A stretch of DNA of 64,000 nt from Calothrix sp. PCC 7507 (GTDB taxonomy: Bacteria > Cyanobacteriota > Cyanobacteriia > Cyanobacteriales > Nostocaceae), in the NCBI RefSeq assembly GCF_000316575.1, contig NC_019682.1:3222001-3286000 (forward strand), given 5' to 3'. Below the pieces are notes generated by a model, which was not told the origin of the DNA, did not search any database, and was given only the letters and a program-made list of their open reading frames with translations. Of the stretch, positions 51,662 to 60,935 are shown piece after piece. Numbering within the stretch: the first letter of the stretch is position 1; each line of letters begins with the position of its first letter. A program made the translations under genes and the position numbers.

Positions 51662-52210
51662 CTATTTTGAAATCGTAATCAGCGTCAGTTCAATTTTATT
51701 TTCATCTGGCTGTGTGATTTGAATCTCTACTCCAGGTCCAAAATAACTAGTCATTTTTTCCTGCTTTTGCTGCCAAGCATCAATTGCTATAAATGGCGAA
51801 TCAAATTCTAAAATTAAGGCATAAGCCCCATTAACTTCCGTTTCTCGCAATGCTGTAATGATTGGTCGTTCCTCGTCTGTAGGACTTAAACCCAAGTAAG
51901 ATAATGCACTATCTAAATGAGCATCTTGACCGTAGCAATATCGGGTGATGTCCTTGCGAATTTTATTTTGAGTAACAGTTGCTTGCTCCTTCCGCAGTAG
52001 TAAGACTGATGGCGTCGTTGACTGGCTAAACGGTATGGGCTTTAGTTCATTAGCTTTCAGTGCTAATCCTCCCAACAATAAAGGAATTCCATAAAAAAAT
52101 CCCACAAGATTAAGTGTGGCATTATCAGCGGCATAGGCAACAAAGCCAGTTATAGTTAATATGCTGCCGACGATTAAACCGATTGTTCCCAAAGAAATTT
52201 GGCGTAACAT
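51662..52210 (-). CDS. DUF2854 membrane protein
   Basis: A 182-residue protein with two N-terminal membrane helices (about 6-27 and 33-52), forming a hairpin, and a soluble C-terminal domain of about 120 residues (RYCYGQDAHLDSALSYLGL, GAYALILEFDSPFIAIDAW, ITQPDENKIELTLITI). It matches, from memory, the DUF2854 family conserved in cyanobacteria and plant plastids, whose function is not established. A conserved-looking DEERP/ALRET stretch marks the domain centre. Confidence 0.8.
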   Translation of the reverse strand: MLRQISLGTIGLIVGSILTITGFVAYAADNATLNLVGFFYGIPLLLGGLALKANELKPIPFSQSTTPSVLLLRKEQATVTQNKIRKDITRYCYGQDAHLDSALSYLGLSPTDEERPIITALRETEVNGAYALILEFDSPFIAIDAWQQKQEKMTSYFGPGVEIQITQPDENKIELTLITISK

Positions 52211-52427
52211 GATCTTAGGTTAGGATAAATTCTTAACACCTCAGCTTTATTATCATCGGCTATGAGTAACAATTTAGGGAAGAGCATAGACAAAATTCAC
52301 TAGGAAATTGCAATGCTCAGAACCGTAGATTTATATATGGAGTGAGCTAGGTTAAGTAGAAAAATCCTCAGCCGTGCCCTTGTTTTGCGTTAATTTTAAA
52401 TTTGAAGATAGTTAAGGAATGCAAAAA

Positions 52428-52610
52428 ATGGATTTACAGACAATAAAAGAGCGAATTGCTGTAGTTCGGGGTAAACGTGAGTACCTATTGAGCTTACTAG
52501 AGCAACCAAACCTAGGAATTTTGAGAATTGACGTGAATCAGGCTTTAGAGGAATTGGATGAGTTGATTGATGAATTTAGGCGTACCATTCCAGAAACGGA
52601 AAATAATTAA
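52428..52610 (+). CDS. Small helical hypothetical protein
   Basis: A 60-residue, charged, entirely helical protein (DLQTIKERIAVVRGKREYLL, LRIDVNQALEELDELIDEF) that probably forms a helical hairpin. ATG 52428 is preferred over 52419 because AAGGA lies about 10 bases upstream of it and too close to the earlier ATG. Family not recognised. It stands alone before the third MITE copy. Confidence 0.6.
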   Translation: MDLQTIKERIAVVRGKREYLLSLLEQPNLGILRIDVNQALEELDELIDEFRRTIPETENN

Positions 52611-52723
52611 GCTTACCTAAGCGTAGTAAATAGCACAATTTGCGTCGGTATAGCGTTAATTCCAAGCTGTACCGACGCTTTTAATCAAGAAAATATTTCC
52701 TAAGACTCAGAGTTGCAGCACAT

Positions 52724-52839
52724 CTAGTACCGCGGAGCGGAAGTCAAAAGAATTGTATTTCGGGCTTTTGGGTCATTTTGTAGACGCGGAGTGGCTTAAG
52801 GCAGTGTATAGTATGTTGATTTAAGCCGTGCTGTACTAG
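52724..52839 (+). mobile_element. MITE-like element, copy C
   Basis: A 116-base element with CTAGTACCGCGGAGCGGAAG at the left, and on the complement of the right end CTAGTACAGCACGGCTTAAA, bordered by CTAG on both sides. Its left 30 bases match copy B (17688) closely; it has a single GTCAAAA unit instead of four, so the heptamer count varies between copies. It lies in a gene gap. Confidence 0.7.
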
Positions 52840-52854
52840 GTTAATCCAGAATCT

Positions 52855-53271
52855 TTATCCTCTAACTGAGCCATATCCGCCGCGCTGTCCTAACTGTCTC
52901 ACCAAAGCAATGAGTTCGGTTGTCGGCACATCTTTTTTGCAAACATCATCAAAACTAGGCATTGCTTTAGTATCCTGAAAACTTGCGTCTTCCACTGAGG
53001 AGTAAGCAAGGATTTGAGTATTAGGAGAAATAGCTTTAATATGACTAGAGGCACTCCAGCCGTCCATGACGGGCATCTGTAAATCTAGAACAATTACATC
53101 AGGGTGGCAGCGTTTAACTATTTCTATAGCTTCTTGACCATTACTGGCTAAACCTACTACTTGAATATTCTCTTGGCAAGAAAAAGCTAATTGTAGGGTT
53201 AAACGAGTCAGTTCGTGATCGTCAACCACTAAAACGCGCAAGGTAGAAGACTCACAGGACAACATTAACAT
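52855..53271 (-). CDS. Single-domain response regulator
   Basis: A 138-residue receiver domain alone. It starts with RVLVVDDHELTRLTL, the phospho-acceptor Asp is in VIVLDLQMPVMDGWSA, and the switch Thr/Ser and Lys are in LAYSSVEDASF and CKKDVPT. The pattern near the N-terminus (VDDHELTR) is that of NarL-type receivers, but no output domain follows, so it probably acts by protein contact or phosphotransfer. The C-terminal Gly/Arg tail is short. No kinase gene is adjacent. Confidence 0.88.
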   Translation of the reverse strand: MLMLSCESSTLRVLVVDDHELTRLTLQLAFSCQENIQVVGLASNGQEAIEIVKRCHPDVIVLDLQMPVMDGWSASSHIKAISPNTQILAYSSVEDASFQDTKAMPSFDDVCKKDVPTTELIALVRQLGQRGGYGSVRG

Positions 53272-53427
53272 TCAAGGGAAAAAACTAGATACTATAACTT
53301 CTATAGTTTATGGGAACTAGCACCAATAATCACTCTATCCTATGGTTGAATAATGTGTGTGTACCGAGGACAACTAAATTTTAGATAAATTGTAAAAAAT
53401 AAAGTTTTCTAAAAAAACTAAGTTGAG

Positions 53428-55638
53428 CTAGTTGTCAAGGTAAAAAGAATTCTTTTTTGAATTAATCAGATTGGAGGCAATATTAGTTGAGCGTAATGAC
53501 ATATTTATGAGCGTTTTTTGTGAATTAGTTTCTGGAGCATCATCACCAGGACGGCGTTGAATATAACTACCATTGGGCTGTAAATCCCATGCTTGGCGAT
53601 TATCTGCTAGCATAATTCCCAGAATTTCTTGCAAATCCTTGGCAATATCTGGGTCATTAACTGGAGTAATCACTTCTACCCGGCGATCCAAATTGCGGCG
53701 CATCCAATCCGCGCTACCAATATAGATTTCTTCTTGAGCGTTGTTATAAAAATAAAACAGGCGGGAATGTTCTAAAAAGCGACCAACTATGCTAATGACG
53801 CGAATATTGTCACTGATGTCTTTGAGTCCGGGACGTAGACAGCAAACGCCCCTAACGATGAGGTCTATTTGGACTCCGGCGCGAGAGGCTTCATATAAAG
53901 TGGCGATGATTTGTGGATCAACGAGGGCATTCATTTTAGCTACAATCCTCCCTGTAAATCCTTGTTGAGCGTTTTCGATTTCACGATGAATGAGTGCAAG
54001 AAAGCGATCGCGCATATTCACAGGCGCAACCAACAATTGGCGATAAGACTTTTGCCTAGAGTAGCCAGTCAAGAAATTAAATAAGTCAGTAATATCCGCG
54101 CCCAATTCCTCACGACAGCTGAACAATCCCAAGTCTGTATAAAGTCGTGCTGTTTTTGGGTTATAGTTACCAGTCCCAATATGCACGTAGCGACGCATCC
54201 GGTCTTTTTCTCGTCGCACCACCATGACGGTTTTACAATGGGTCTTTAGTCCCACCAAGCCATAAACAACATGAACTCCAACTCTTTCTAGCCGCCTCGC
54301 CCAATAAATATTATTCTCTTCATCAAACCGCGCTTTTAATTCCACCAGTACAGACACTTGCTTACCGTTTTCAGCGGCGGTAATTAAGGCATTGACGATC
54401 GGCGAGTCTCCAGAAGTCCGGTAAAGAGTCATCTTGATCGCTAGCACATTTGGATCATGGGCAGCATGAGTAATAAAACGCACTACGGTTGTTGAAAAAG
54501 ATTGATAGGGATGGTGTACTAGCAAATCCTTTTCACGAATGACGGCAAAAAAATCTTTCCCTTCCTCTAACTCTGGTATGTCTAAGTCTACATTTGGTTC
54601 TCGCAACCACTGCAGACGGGGAGGAACTACAGACTGTCTCGGTGGCTCTTTAAGTTCTGGTAGAGGTAGTGACATAAAATACATTAAGTCACGCAATCCC
54701 AAAAGACCGTCTACTTCGTAAACATCACTTTCAGTTAATTCCAAATCTTGCAACAGTCTCGAACGCACTGGATCGGGAGTCTGGGGTTGAATTTCTAGCC
54801 GTACTGGAGTTCCACCCATGCGCCGTTTTCGTAGTTCTTGTTCGATCGCTAGGAGTAGATCATCTGCTTCATCTTCTTCCAGCGCCAAATCAGCGTCACG
54901 GGTAATGCGGAAGGGATGATATTCTTGGATATTCATTCCCGGAAAGAGGGAATATAGATTATGAGCGATCGCCTGTTCCAAAGGCACCCCAGTCCAGTGG
55001 GCAGGTTGTCCATTATGCTGAATTCCCAACTCTGGTGGTAAAGGCAAAAACCTAGGTAGGACGCTAGGGACTTTGACTCTAGCAAAGAATTCTTCTTCAG
55101 TTTCTGGGTTTTTGACCACCACTGCCAAATTCAGGCTGAGATTAGAAATATAAGGGAATGGATGACTCGGATCAACCGCCAACGGAGTCAGAACCGGAAA
55201 TATTTGTTCTTCAAAATAGTTATCTAGATAATTCCGCTGTCTCTGAGTCAAATCGATGTAGTCCAAGATATGGATACGATTATTTGCTAGCAACGGGCGT
55301 AGTACTTGTTCAAAATTTTGGTGCTGCTTCGTTACCTGGGGACTAAGAGTAAACCTAATATCGTCTAGCTGCTGTTGCGGTGTCCGTCCATCGGGACTTA
55401 ACTGACTGACTTTTGCCTCTACTTGTTGCTTTAAGCCTGCAACCCGCACCATGAAAAACTCATCTAGGTTAGAAGTGAAGATTGCCAAAAACTTAAGTCT
55501 TTCTAGAAGCGGCGTTCTTTGGTCAAAAGCCTCATGCAAAACCCTGCTATTGAACTCTAACCAGCTTAACTCTCGATTGAGATAGTACTGCGGGTCATTT
55601 AGATTGATAGGAGTAGCGCTCTTTTTCGATTTCGGCAT
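53428..55638 (-). CDS. ppk1: Polyphosphate kinase
   Basis: A 736-residue enzyme that makes inorganic polyphosphate from ATP. The four-domain PPK1 layout is complete: N domain (YYLNRELSWLEFNSRVLHEA), head domain, and the two C domains with IKMTLYRTSGDSPIVNAL, VYGLVGLKTHCK (containing the autophosphorylated His), RRYVHIGTGNYNPKTA, and the C2 phospholipase-D-like motif with YIGSADWMRRNLDRRVE. The C-terminus has a short Asn/Ser-rich extension. Polyphosphate serves as phosphate and energy store and is relevant to cyanobacterial stress survival. Confidence 0.96.
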   Translation of the reverse strand: MPKSKKSATPINLNDPQYYLNRELSWLEFNSRVLHEAFDQRTPLLERLKFLAIFTSNLDEFFMVRVAGLKQQVEAKVSQLSPDGRTPQQQLDDIRFTLSPQVTKQHQNFEQVLRPLLANNRIHILDYIDLTQRQRNYLDNYFEEQIFPVLTPLAVDPSHPFPYISNLSLNLAVVVKNPETEEEFFARVKVPSVLPRFLPLPPELGIQHNGQPAHWTGVPLEQAIAHNLYSLFPGMNIQEYHPFRITRDADLALEEDEADDLLLAIEQELRKRRMGGTPVRLEIQPQTPDPVRSRLLQDLELTESDVYEVDGLLGLRDLMYFMSLPLPELKEPPRQSVVPPRLQWLREPNVDLDIPELEEGKDFFAVIREKDLLVHHPYQSFSTTVVRFITHAAHDPNVLAIKMTLYRTSGDSPIVNALITAAENGKQVSVLVELKARFDEENNIYWARRLERVGVHVVYGLVGLKTHCKTVMVVRREKDRMRRYVHIGTGNYNPKTARLYTDLGLFSCREELGADITDLFNFLTGYSRQKSYRQLLVAPVNMRDRFLALIHREIENAQQGFTGRIVAKMNALVDPQIIATLYEASRAGVQIDLIVRGVCCLRPGLKDISDNIRVISIVGRFLEHSRLFYFYNNAQEEIYIGSADWMRRNLDRRVEVITPVNDPDIAKDLQEILGIMLADNRQAWDLQPNGSYIQRRPGDDAPETNSQKTLINMSLRSTNIASNLINSKKNSFYLDN

Positions 55639-55731
55639 GATGACCCTAGGTTAGGCAGATACAGTCCATTCAACAGGATAACAATAAATATAGTAAATGA
55701 AATAGCGCTTAGATCATCAGCAGCTTGTCTT

Positions 55732-56580
55732 CTATTTTGCTATATACAAGCCAAAATCAGCCTTATGTCCACCTGCACTCGCATAAAAAGGAGTTAAGTA
55801 ATATCGTGGTGGTTGGTAAAAGTTTTCGGCTGTAAATGGTTCTTGAAATAAATCTCCTACTAAATCTTCGCGCACAAAAAAAGCATTTAAACCAGTAATA
55901 TTACATCCAACAAGTTTATATCCTTTGTAATTACCTAGTTTTTCTAGAGACTTTAGAGAAGCGTTAAAATAGTCAGTATACTTCCATGTATGATTGGGAT
56001 TGTATTCCATAACATATATAGCAGGAGGTCTAAATTTAGCATTATATTCAATAACGATAACCCTTGGGTTTATTACGTCTATGGTTTCCCATACATGATA
56101 ATCGTTGCCATCAATATCTATACTTAATAAATCAATTTCTCCGATCACGTCATTGTCGGTAAATAACTGATTAATGTTATCTCGTGTGATGAATGAATTC
56201 GTTAGCTTAAGTTGAGATGATGATACGGCTGAAGCAAATTTATTCCTGATAAAATTACAGTTCTTTTTTCCTGCTTCAATCCAAAGACCAGTCCAACCTT
56301 GATAAAGTAAGTAAAGAGTATTATTTTCCAGACCTTTAGCAGCACCAAATTCGACGAAAGAATAGTTTTTTATGCCAATTCTTTTGAATATTTCTGCGAT
56401 GATGCCATCTTCATCATTTTGCGAATAAGCTTTAAAACCATATTGTTCCAACCTTTTTGGATCTTGGTAACGAGCATCCATTAAGATTGTATTTATTAGT
56501 TGTTGAGCATTAACCCTATAATTTAACAAAAGAAACCGATTTGTAGTCCTATCTATCAAACGTTGTATTATATCCATCAT
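55732..56580 (-). CDS. FkbM-like methyltransferase-fold protein
   Basis: A 282-residue protein. Its middle part resembles the FkbM methyltransferase family: YSFVEFGAAKGLENNTLYLL (SAM-binding loop-like), LWIEAGKKNC, then IDLLSIDIDGNDYHVWETI and RVIVIEYNAKFRPP. The N-terminal 60 residues are helical with YSQNDEDGIIAEIFKR, a segment often seen in these proteins within glycan gene clusters. A methyl acceptor, probably a sugar, is inferred from the neighbours. It heads the distal end of a minus-strand cluster. Confidence 0.7.
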   Translation of the reverse strand: MMDIIQRLIDRTTNRFLLLNYRVNAQQLINTILMDARYQDPKRLEQYGFKAYSQNDEDGIIAEIFKRIGIKNYSFVEFGAAKGLENNTLYLLYQGWTGLWIEAGKKNCNFIRNKFASAVSSSQLKLTNSFITRDNINQLFTDNDVIGEIDLLSIDIDGNDYHVWETIDVINPRVIVIEYNAKFRPPAIYVMEYNPNHTWKYTDYFNASLKSLEKLGNYKGYKLVGCNITGLNAFFVREDLVGDLFQEPFTAENFYQPPRYYLTPFYASAGGHKADFGLYIAK

Positions 56581-56640
56581 ATCAAACCTCCAAGTTTTGA
56601 ATTGTATTAGCTTATAAATGATCGACAGTATCCAGTAGAT

Positions 56641-57609
56641 TTAATCAACTCTACTCTTCTTAATAACTTCTATCCCAGCCGCATCTAGTCCTAAAATTAT
56701 AGCCCCAGAAAAACTAACAAACCAATTCAATAAAGTTGTAGTTAGAGATAATAAAATGGCTTGCTCGGCATTGAGATCAACACGAGTAAACAAATAGACC
56801 CATAATCCCTCTCTTAGACCTAGACCTCCTAAAGAGATGGGGAGGATAGTAACTACCGTAATTATCGGAATAAATACTAGAAGCTCTAAAGAAGAAATTG
56901 GGATTTTTAACTGATTAGCCACTATATAGAAATAATATACTATTGCTAACTGAAGTAATAATGAAAGCACCATTGATAAAACTAATGCCCGACGATTTTG
57001 AGTAAATTTATGCAAAAATATTTGGATTTTTGCAAAGCGGACTGCAAAACTACCAAGATGAAACTTGATCAGCCAAGGTTCTGCCCAAGCTAATAACTTG
57101 GAATTGGCTATCAATAAAGTACCTCCCATGAGCGTTACTATACAAGTTATCAATAGAATAATGATATCCCAACGTCCCACTAGCCTAAAAGCGGCTGGTA
57201 AAGCTAACAAAGCTATCATTGATAAAGATGCAAGACCTGTAAATCTTTCTAAAAATACAGACGCAAGTGCTGCTTCTGAATCTTGTATTTTTTGAGCAAC
57301 CCGATAAACTCGATAGACATCTCCACCTATAGATCCTGGGAGAAAAATATTGACAAACATCCCTATGAAATAGCTACTAAGGAGAGTACTCATTGGTATT
57401 GAGTAACCAGTCGCTCTAATAACTAATTGCCATCGCCAGCAGCTTAACCATTGACATCCTGCGTAATATAGCAATGCAAAAACTATAAATGGGAGAGATA
57501 GATTCTGTAATTGATTCCAGGCTTGAATTAAGTTGATGCGGGTGAGTAATAGAGTAATAATAGCCAAACTAATGACTATTTTTAATACAGCGATTCGTTT
57601 AATTTTCAC
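56641..57609 (-). CDS. Lysylphosphatidylglycerol-synthase-type flippase-like membrane protein
   Basis: A 322-residue integral membrane protein with about eight helices. It belongs to the LPG-synthase transmembrane/UPF0104 family: AWNQLQNLSLPFIVFALLYY, SYFIGMFVNIFLPGSIGGDV, YRVYRVAQ, SVFLERFTGLASL and the late block PISLGGLGLREGLWVYLF. Stand-alone members are common in polysaccharide and glycolipid gene clusters, where a lipid-linked substrate transport role is suspected. The neighbours fit this. Confidence 0.85.
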   Translation of the reverse strand: MKIKRIAVLKIVISLAIITLLLTRINLIQAWNQLQNLSLPFIVFALLYYAGCQWLSCWRWQLVIRATGYSIPMSTLLSSYFIGMFVNIFLPGSIGGDVYRVYRVAQKIQDSEAALASVFLERFTGLASLSMIALLALPAAFRLVGRWDIIILLITCIVTLMGGTLLIANSKLLAWAEPWLIKFHLGSFAVRFAKIQIFLHKFTQNRRALVLSMVLSLLLQLAIVYYFYIVANQLKIPISSLELLVFIPIITVVTILPISLGGLGLREGLWVYLFTRVDLNAEQAILLSLTTTLLNWFVSFSGAIILGLDAAGIEVIKKSRVD

Positions 57610-57656
57610 AGTTATTTTTCAAAAAACTAATAAGAAATCTTAGAGATATACTGTTA

Positions 57657-60600
57657 TCAATAAGCTCCTAAGTTTTTGCCTTGATTAGGTACGCGGGGTA
57701 GTAATCCATCTTCTGGTTGCCACAAACGCAGACGACTACCAAAACCATCAAAAACCGGTTTTCCTAATGTCAATAGATATTCGAGCATCTCAGAATCAAA
57801 TCTATTTTCTTTTAGGTCGTCTACATGTAGCCAGACACGCTGAGATTTTTCTAGAACGTGGTTTAACTGGTCTAAATTACTAACTACTACGCCACCAGCT
57901 ACACGGTCAACTAACCTACCATCATGCCAATATGGCGCATCTAAATATCCAGATCCTGTTAGGAAGTAATCTAGACCGCCTAAATTAACTGCTGCAAATG
58001 TAATACTAGGTGAGACTACTACATCTCCTGGTTGTCGATGAGTCTGAATATATTCAAATAGCTTAGTATCACGTTTAACAATAGCTTCTTGATAGCCAGA
58101 TAAAACCCTTACTGGTTCTATATTTCCCAACAATAATATGACAATAAAAGCTAATGCGATCGTCCGTAGAGGTAGTAAGCTATTTAATATAGATTCTAAA
58201 TCTTTACTTAAACTGTTTACTATGCAAATACCGCTATATACCGCCAATAAAATAAATAGCGGATAAACTGGATAAGTATAGCGTTCTGTAAGCAAGTAAG
58301 TTGTCAACGTTACACTAATTAAATTAATTAATACACTGCTAAATAAAAATATTACTTTACCATCACGACGTTTCATAAAATAGAGAAAACCCATAAAGAA
58401 TAAACAGCTATAAATTGTGTATATTCTGTCGGGACCTACAAAAAAACGAGATGCTAATCCTGTAATATTAAATAGACGCAGCTCAAGAAAAGAACCTGTT
58501 GTGCCGGATATTGCTACCCGAGGTGTCAGGCATATAATTGAGAAAACGATCCCATTAAATCCGAAAATTACTAGCATTTCTAGACTACTTAATAGTAGCG
58601 ACCAGTCTTTTGACCATCTAAACTTTTGATAAAAGCAAAGGAACCCAATTAAAAAGCAAGGTAACAAGGATATGGTTACTTCCTGAGTCAATAAAGTCAA
58701 TGTCAGTGTCAGGAAAAATATATACTGATAAAGCTTTCCAGCTTGCTCAATAAAGCCTTTAAAAAACGACCAAAAAGCTAGAAGGCTCATAAATTGCAGA
58801 ACTGCATAAAAACGAATATTTCGTGAATACCAGATTGCAAATGGGTCTACAGCCAAAATTGCGGTGATTAGCAGGGCAATCCAGGCTTTGCCAGTCACTT
58901 TGCGGGCTAATAAAAAGACTAAAACTAGAGTAGCTGTTCCCCAAAGCGCAGATAGTAAGCGAGCATTAACAATCGAATCTCCCACTATCCGTAACCACAG
59001 AGCTAAAAGATATTGATAAAATGGTCCACGAGTGTACCAAATACCAGAAGTTTGTGCTGGAGCGCCTGTGTGCAGGATACCTCTAGAGGCATCTAAGGAG
59101 ACGTTTTCATCAGTATCTAAGTCTATAAAACCTAGCTGATAGACCCTCAAGCCAAAACCAATGCTGACAACCAAGACTAACAAAAACCATTGACCCCAAG
59201 TGTTCCATACCTGCCTAAGTGATGGCAAACCTTCTGGAAGCAACAAGTTTATGATCTGTTGCTTTCTCCACCAACTGATTAGAGTTAAAGTTGTAATACT
59301 AGAGCAAACCAGGAGAACGGGGATAACTCTTCCCCCTGCAGCTAAACCCAATCCTACACAGGTGAACAAACCTAAAAGGAACCACAGACTCCAGTTAGGT
59401 AACATACCCTGATCTTTGATCTGACTCCAAAGCAATGTCACTAAAACAATGCTTGCAAATCCAAGCAAGATTAAAGCATTGCTCTCGGGTTGAGCAAACA
59501 GCAACCCTGTCTCTGCTTCCGCATAGCGGTGTTTAAGTAAACCAATAACAATTAAAAATAAGGTTCCTGGAAACAACAGCGCCGTACCTGCTCCCAAGCT
59601 ATCCCACCAACTATCCTGGCGACCTAGCCAAAATCGACCTAGACTCCATGCCCAAACTAGGGCAAAAGCTATCCCAGTCAATTGCCAAAGACTCTGATGC
59701 CAGAGGTAATCAGGGTAGTTAAGCAGATAGGCATCGCCCTCAAATGTGCGACGAAATTCTTGTGGGTTAGCCGATTTTGAGATGATTGCAGATTGACCTT
59801 GATCAGCACGTTGTGTCAAAGCTTTTTCAGGAGACGCAAAAGCCATCCAAGTATTGTCAGTAGCGATCGCATTTTTGATTTCGCCTTGCTTTGTCTCTAC
59901 CCAACCGTCCAATAAAAAACTCAGCAAGCCGTCTGCATTTTTCCCACTTGCTTCTAGGGGACGAGCCAGACGTACTGCTAGGCTGTTAATACCAGGGTGC
60001 AGATATTTCGTCACATCATAAAGGTGTAACTGATTGCTATTACCTGTTGTATAACGTTTGACTAACATACCGTTGATTAGGAGAGCATATTCCTGATCCC
60101 CAGCAAACCGAATAAACGCATGAGCAAGTTGCGTTTGGGATATATGCCATGAACCTCTGAGCCACAGTTCTCCTTGAGGACTTTCATCTCCTGTAATCCA
60201 ATTTCCTTGAAGCGATCGGTCAAATAGGTTTTGGCTCAACCTACTATAAGTTGCTTCCTTAACAGAACCAATTGCTACTGCACTAAACCAGTTTTCATCT
60301 GGAAAATCAGGTTCAAACCATTGTAAGCCTTGGTGGTTTTCCGATAGGATAGAAGTCTTCCAAGGACTTGCTCCTGTCGTTAGATTGATCTGAGGCGAAT
60401 TGGCTACAGGATAAATCACCCCCTCAACAACCACACGTGGATTTGTCTGTCCTTTTTGGATTTCCAGAGCTAGGACATTTTTGCCGGGACGCAGGTAAGA
60501 AGTTATGTCTAAGTATGTTGTTAACTTCCAGTGTTTGGAACTGCCAACTAAGTAATTTATCGCTGATCCAGTACGATACTGAATACTGTCATTGAAATCT

Positions 60601-60935
60601 TGGGAGTCACCATTGCGCCTACTAGCTAGACCAAGAGCATTATTGAAAACAGTTCTATCCCTGACTACTAGCCGCCCATTGACATAGACGACAAAACTAT
60701 TATCAGCACTGAGCCGTAACCAACCTGATTGTATGGTGTTGGGTAGATTGAAAGTACGACGAGCATAAAAACGATAATTTGTCTCAGGCGCAGCAATCCA
60801 CTGTGCCTGTGGCGACCAAGCCACGCGCTCAACAGTTAATGGTACTTTATCCCAAACAGCAAAACCCAACATCCCTAGCAACAACCCCAGAGTTAAAATG
60901 AGTGCTAATGGTAACGAACGGTTAAAGCCCTTCAT
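57657..60935 (-). CDS. Large GT39-like membrane glycosyltransferase with duplicated sugar-binding-like N-domains
   Basis: A 1092-residue protein. After one N-terminal membrane helix (9-28) come two extracytoplasmic beta-sandwich modules, at about 40-185 and 215-350. Each has the same core (FVVYVNGRLVVRD near 81 and YALLINGMLVKRY in the second) and resembles the accessory sandwich domains of alpha-L-rhamnosidases and family 2 glycosidases. From about 410 on are roughly a dozen membrane helices with the GT39/PMT-type first loop (DLDTDENVSLDASRG) and WYSRNIRFYAVLQF. It probably transfers lipid-linked sugar outside the membrane. ATGA overlap with the upstream gene shows coupling. Confidence 0.8.
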   Translation of the reverse strand: MKGFNRSLPLALILTLGLLLGMLGFAVWDKVPLTVERVAWSPQAQWIAAPETNYRFYARRTFNLPNTIQSGWLRLSADNSFVVYVNGRLVVRDRTVFNNALGLASRRNGDSQDFNDSIQYRTGSAINYLVGSSKHWKLTTYLDITSYLRPGKNVLALEIQKGQTNPRVVVEGVIYPVANSPQINLTTGASPWKTSILSENHQGLQWFEPDFPDENWFSAVAIGSVKEATYSRLSQNLFDRSLQGNWITGDESPQGELWLRGSWHISQTQLAHAFIRFAGDQEYALLINGMLVKRYTTGNSNQLHLYDVTKYLHPGINSLAVRLARPLEASGKNADGLLSFLLDGWVETKQGEIKNAIATDNTWMAFASPEKALTQRADQGQSAIISKSANPQEFRRTFEGDAYLLNYPDYLWHQSLWQLTGIAFALVWAWSLGRFWLGRQDSWWDSLGAGTALLFPGTLFLIVIGLLKHRYAEAETGLLFAQPESNALILLGFASIVLVTLLWSQIKDQGMLPNWSLWFLLGLFTCVGLGLAAGGRVIPVLLVCSSITTLTLISWWRKQQIINLLLPEGLPSLRQVWNTWGQWFLLVLVVSIGFGLRVYQLGFIDLDTDENVSLDASRGILHTGAPAQTSGIWYTRGPFYQYLLALWLRIVGDSIVNARLLSALWGTATLVLVFLLARKVTGKAWIALLITAILAVDPFAIWYSRNIRFYAVLQFMSLLAFWSFFKGFIEQAGKLYQYIFFLTLTLTLLTQEVTISLLPCFLIGFLCFYQKFRWSKDWSLLLSSLEMLVIFGFNGIVFSIICLTPRVAISGTTGSFLELRLFNITGLASRFFVGPDRIYTIYSCLFFMGFLYFMKRRDGKVIFLFSSVLINLISVTLTTYLLTERYTYPVYPLFILLAVYSGICIVNSLSKDLESILNSLLPLRTIALAFIVILLLGNIEPVRVLSGYQEAIVKRDTKLFEYIQTHRQPGDVVVSPSITFAAVNLGGLDYFLTGSGYLDAPYWHDGRLVDRVAGGVVVSNLDQLNHVLEKSQRVWLHVDDLKENRFDSEMLEYLLTLGKPVFDGFGSRLRLWQPEDGLLPRVPNQGKNLGAY

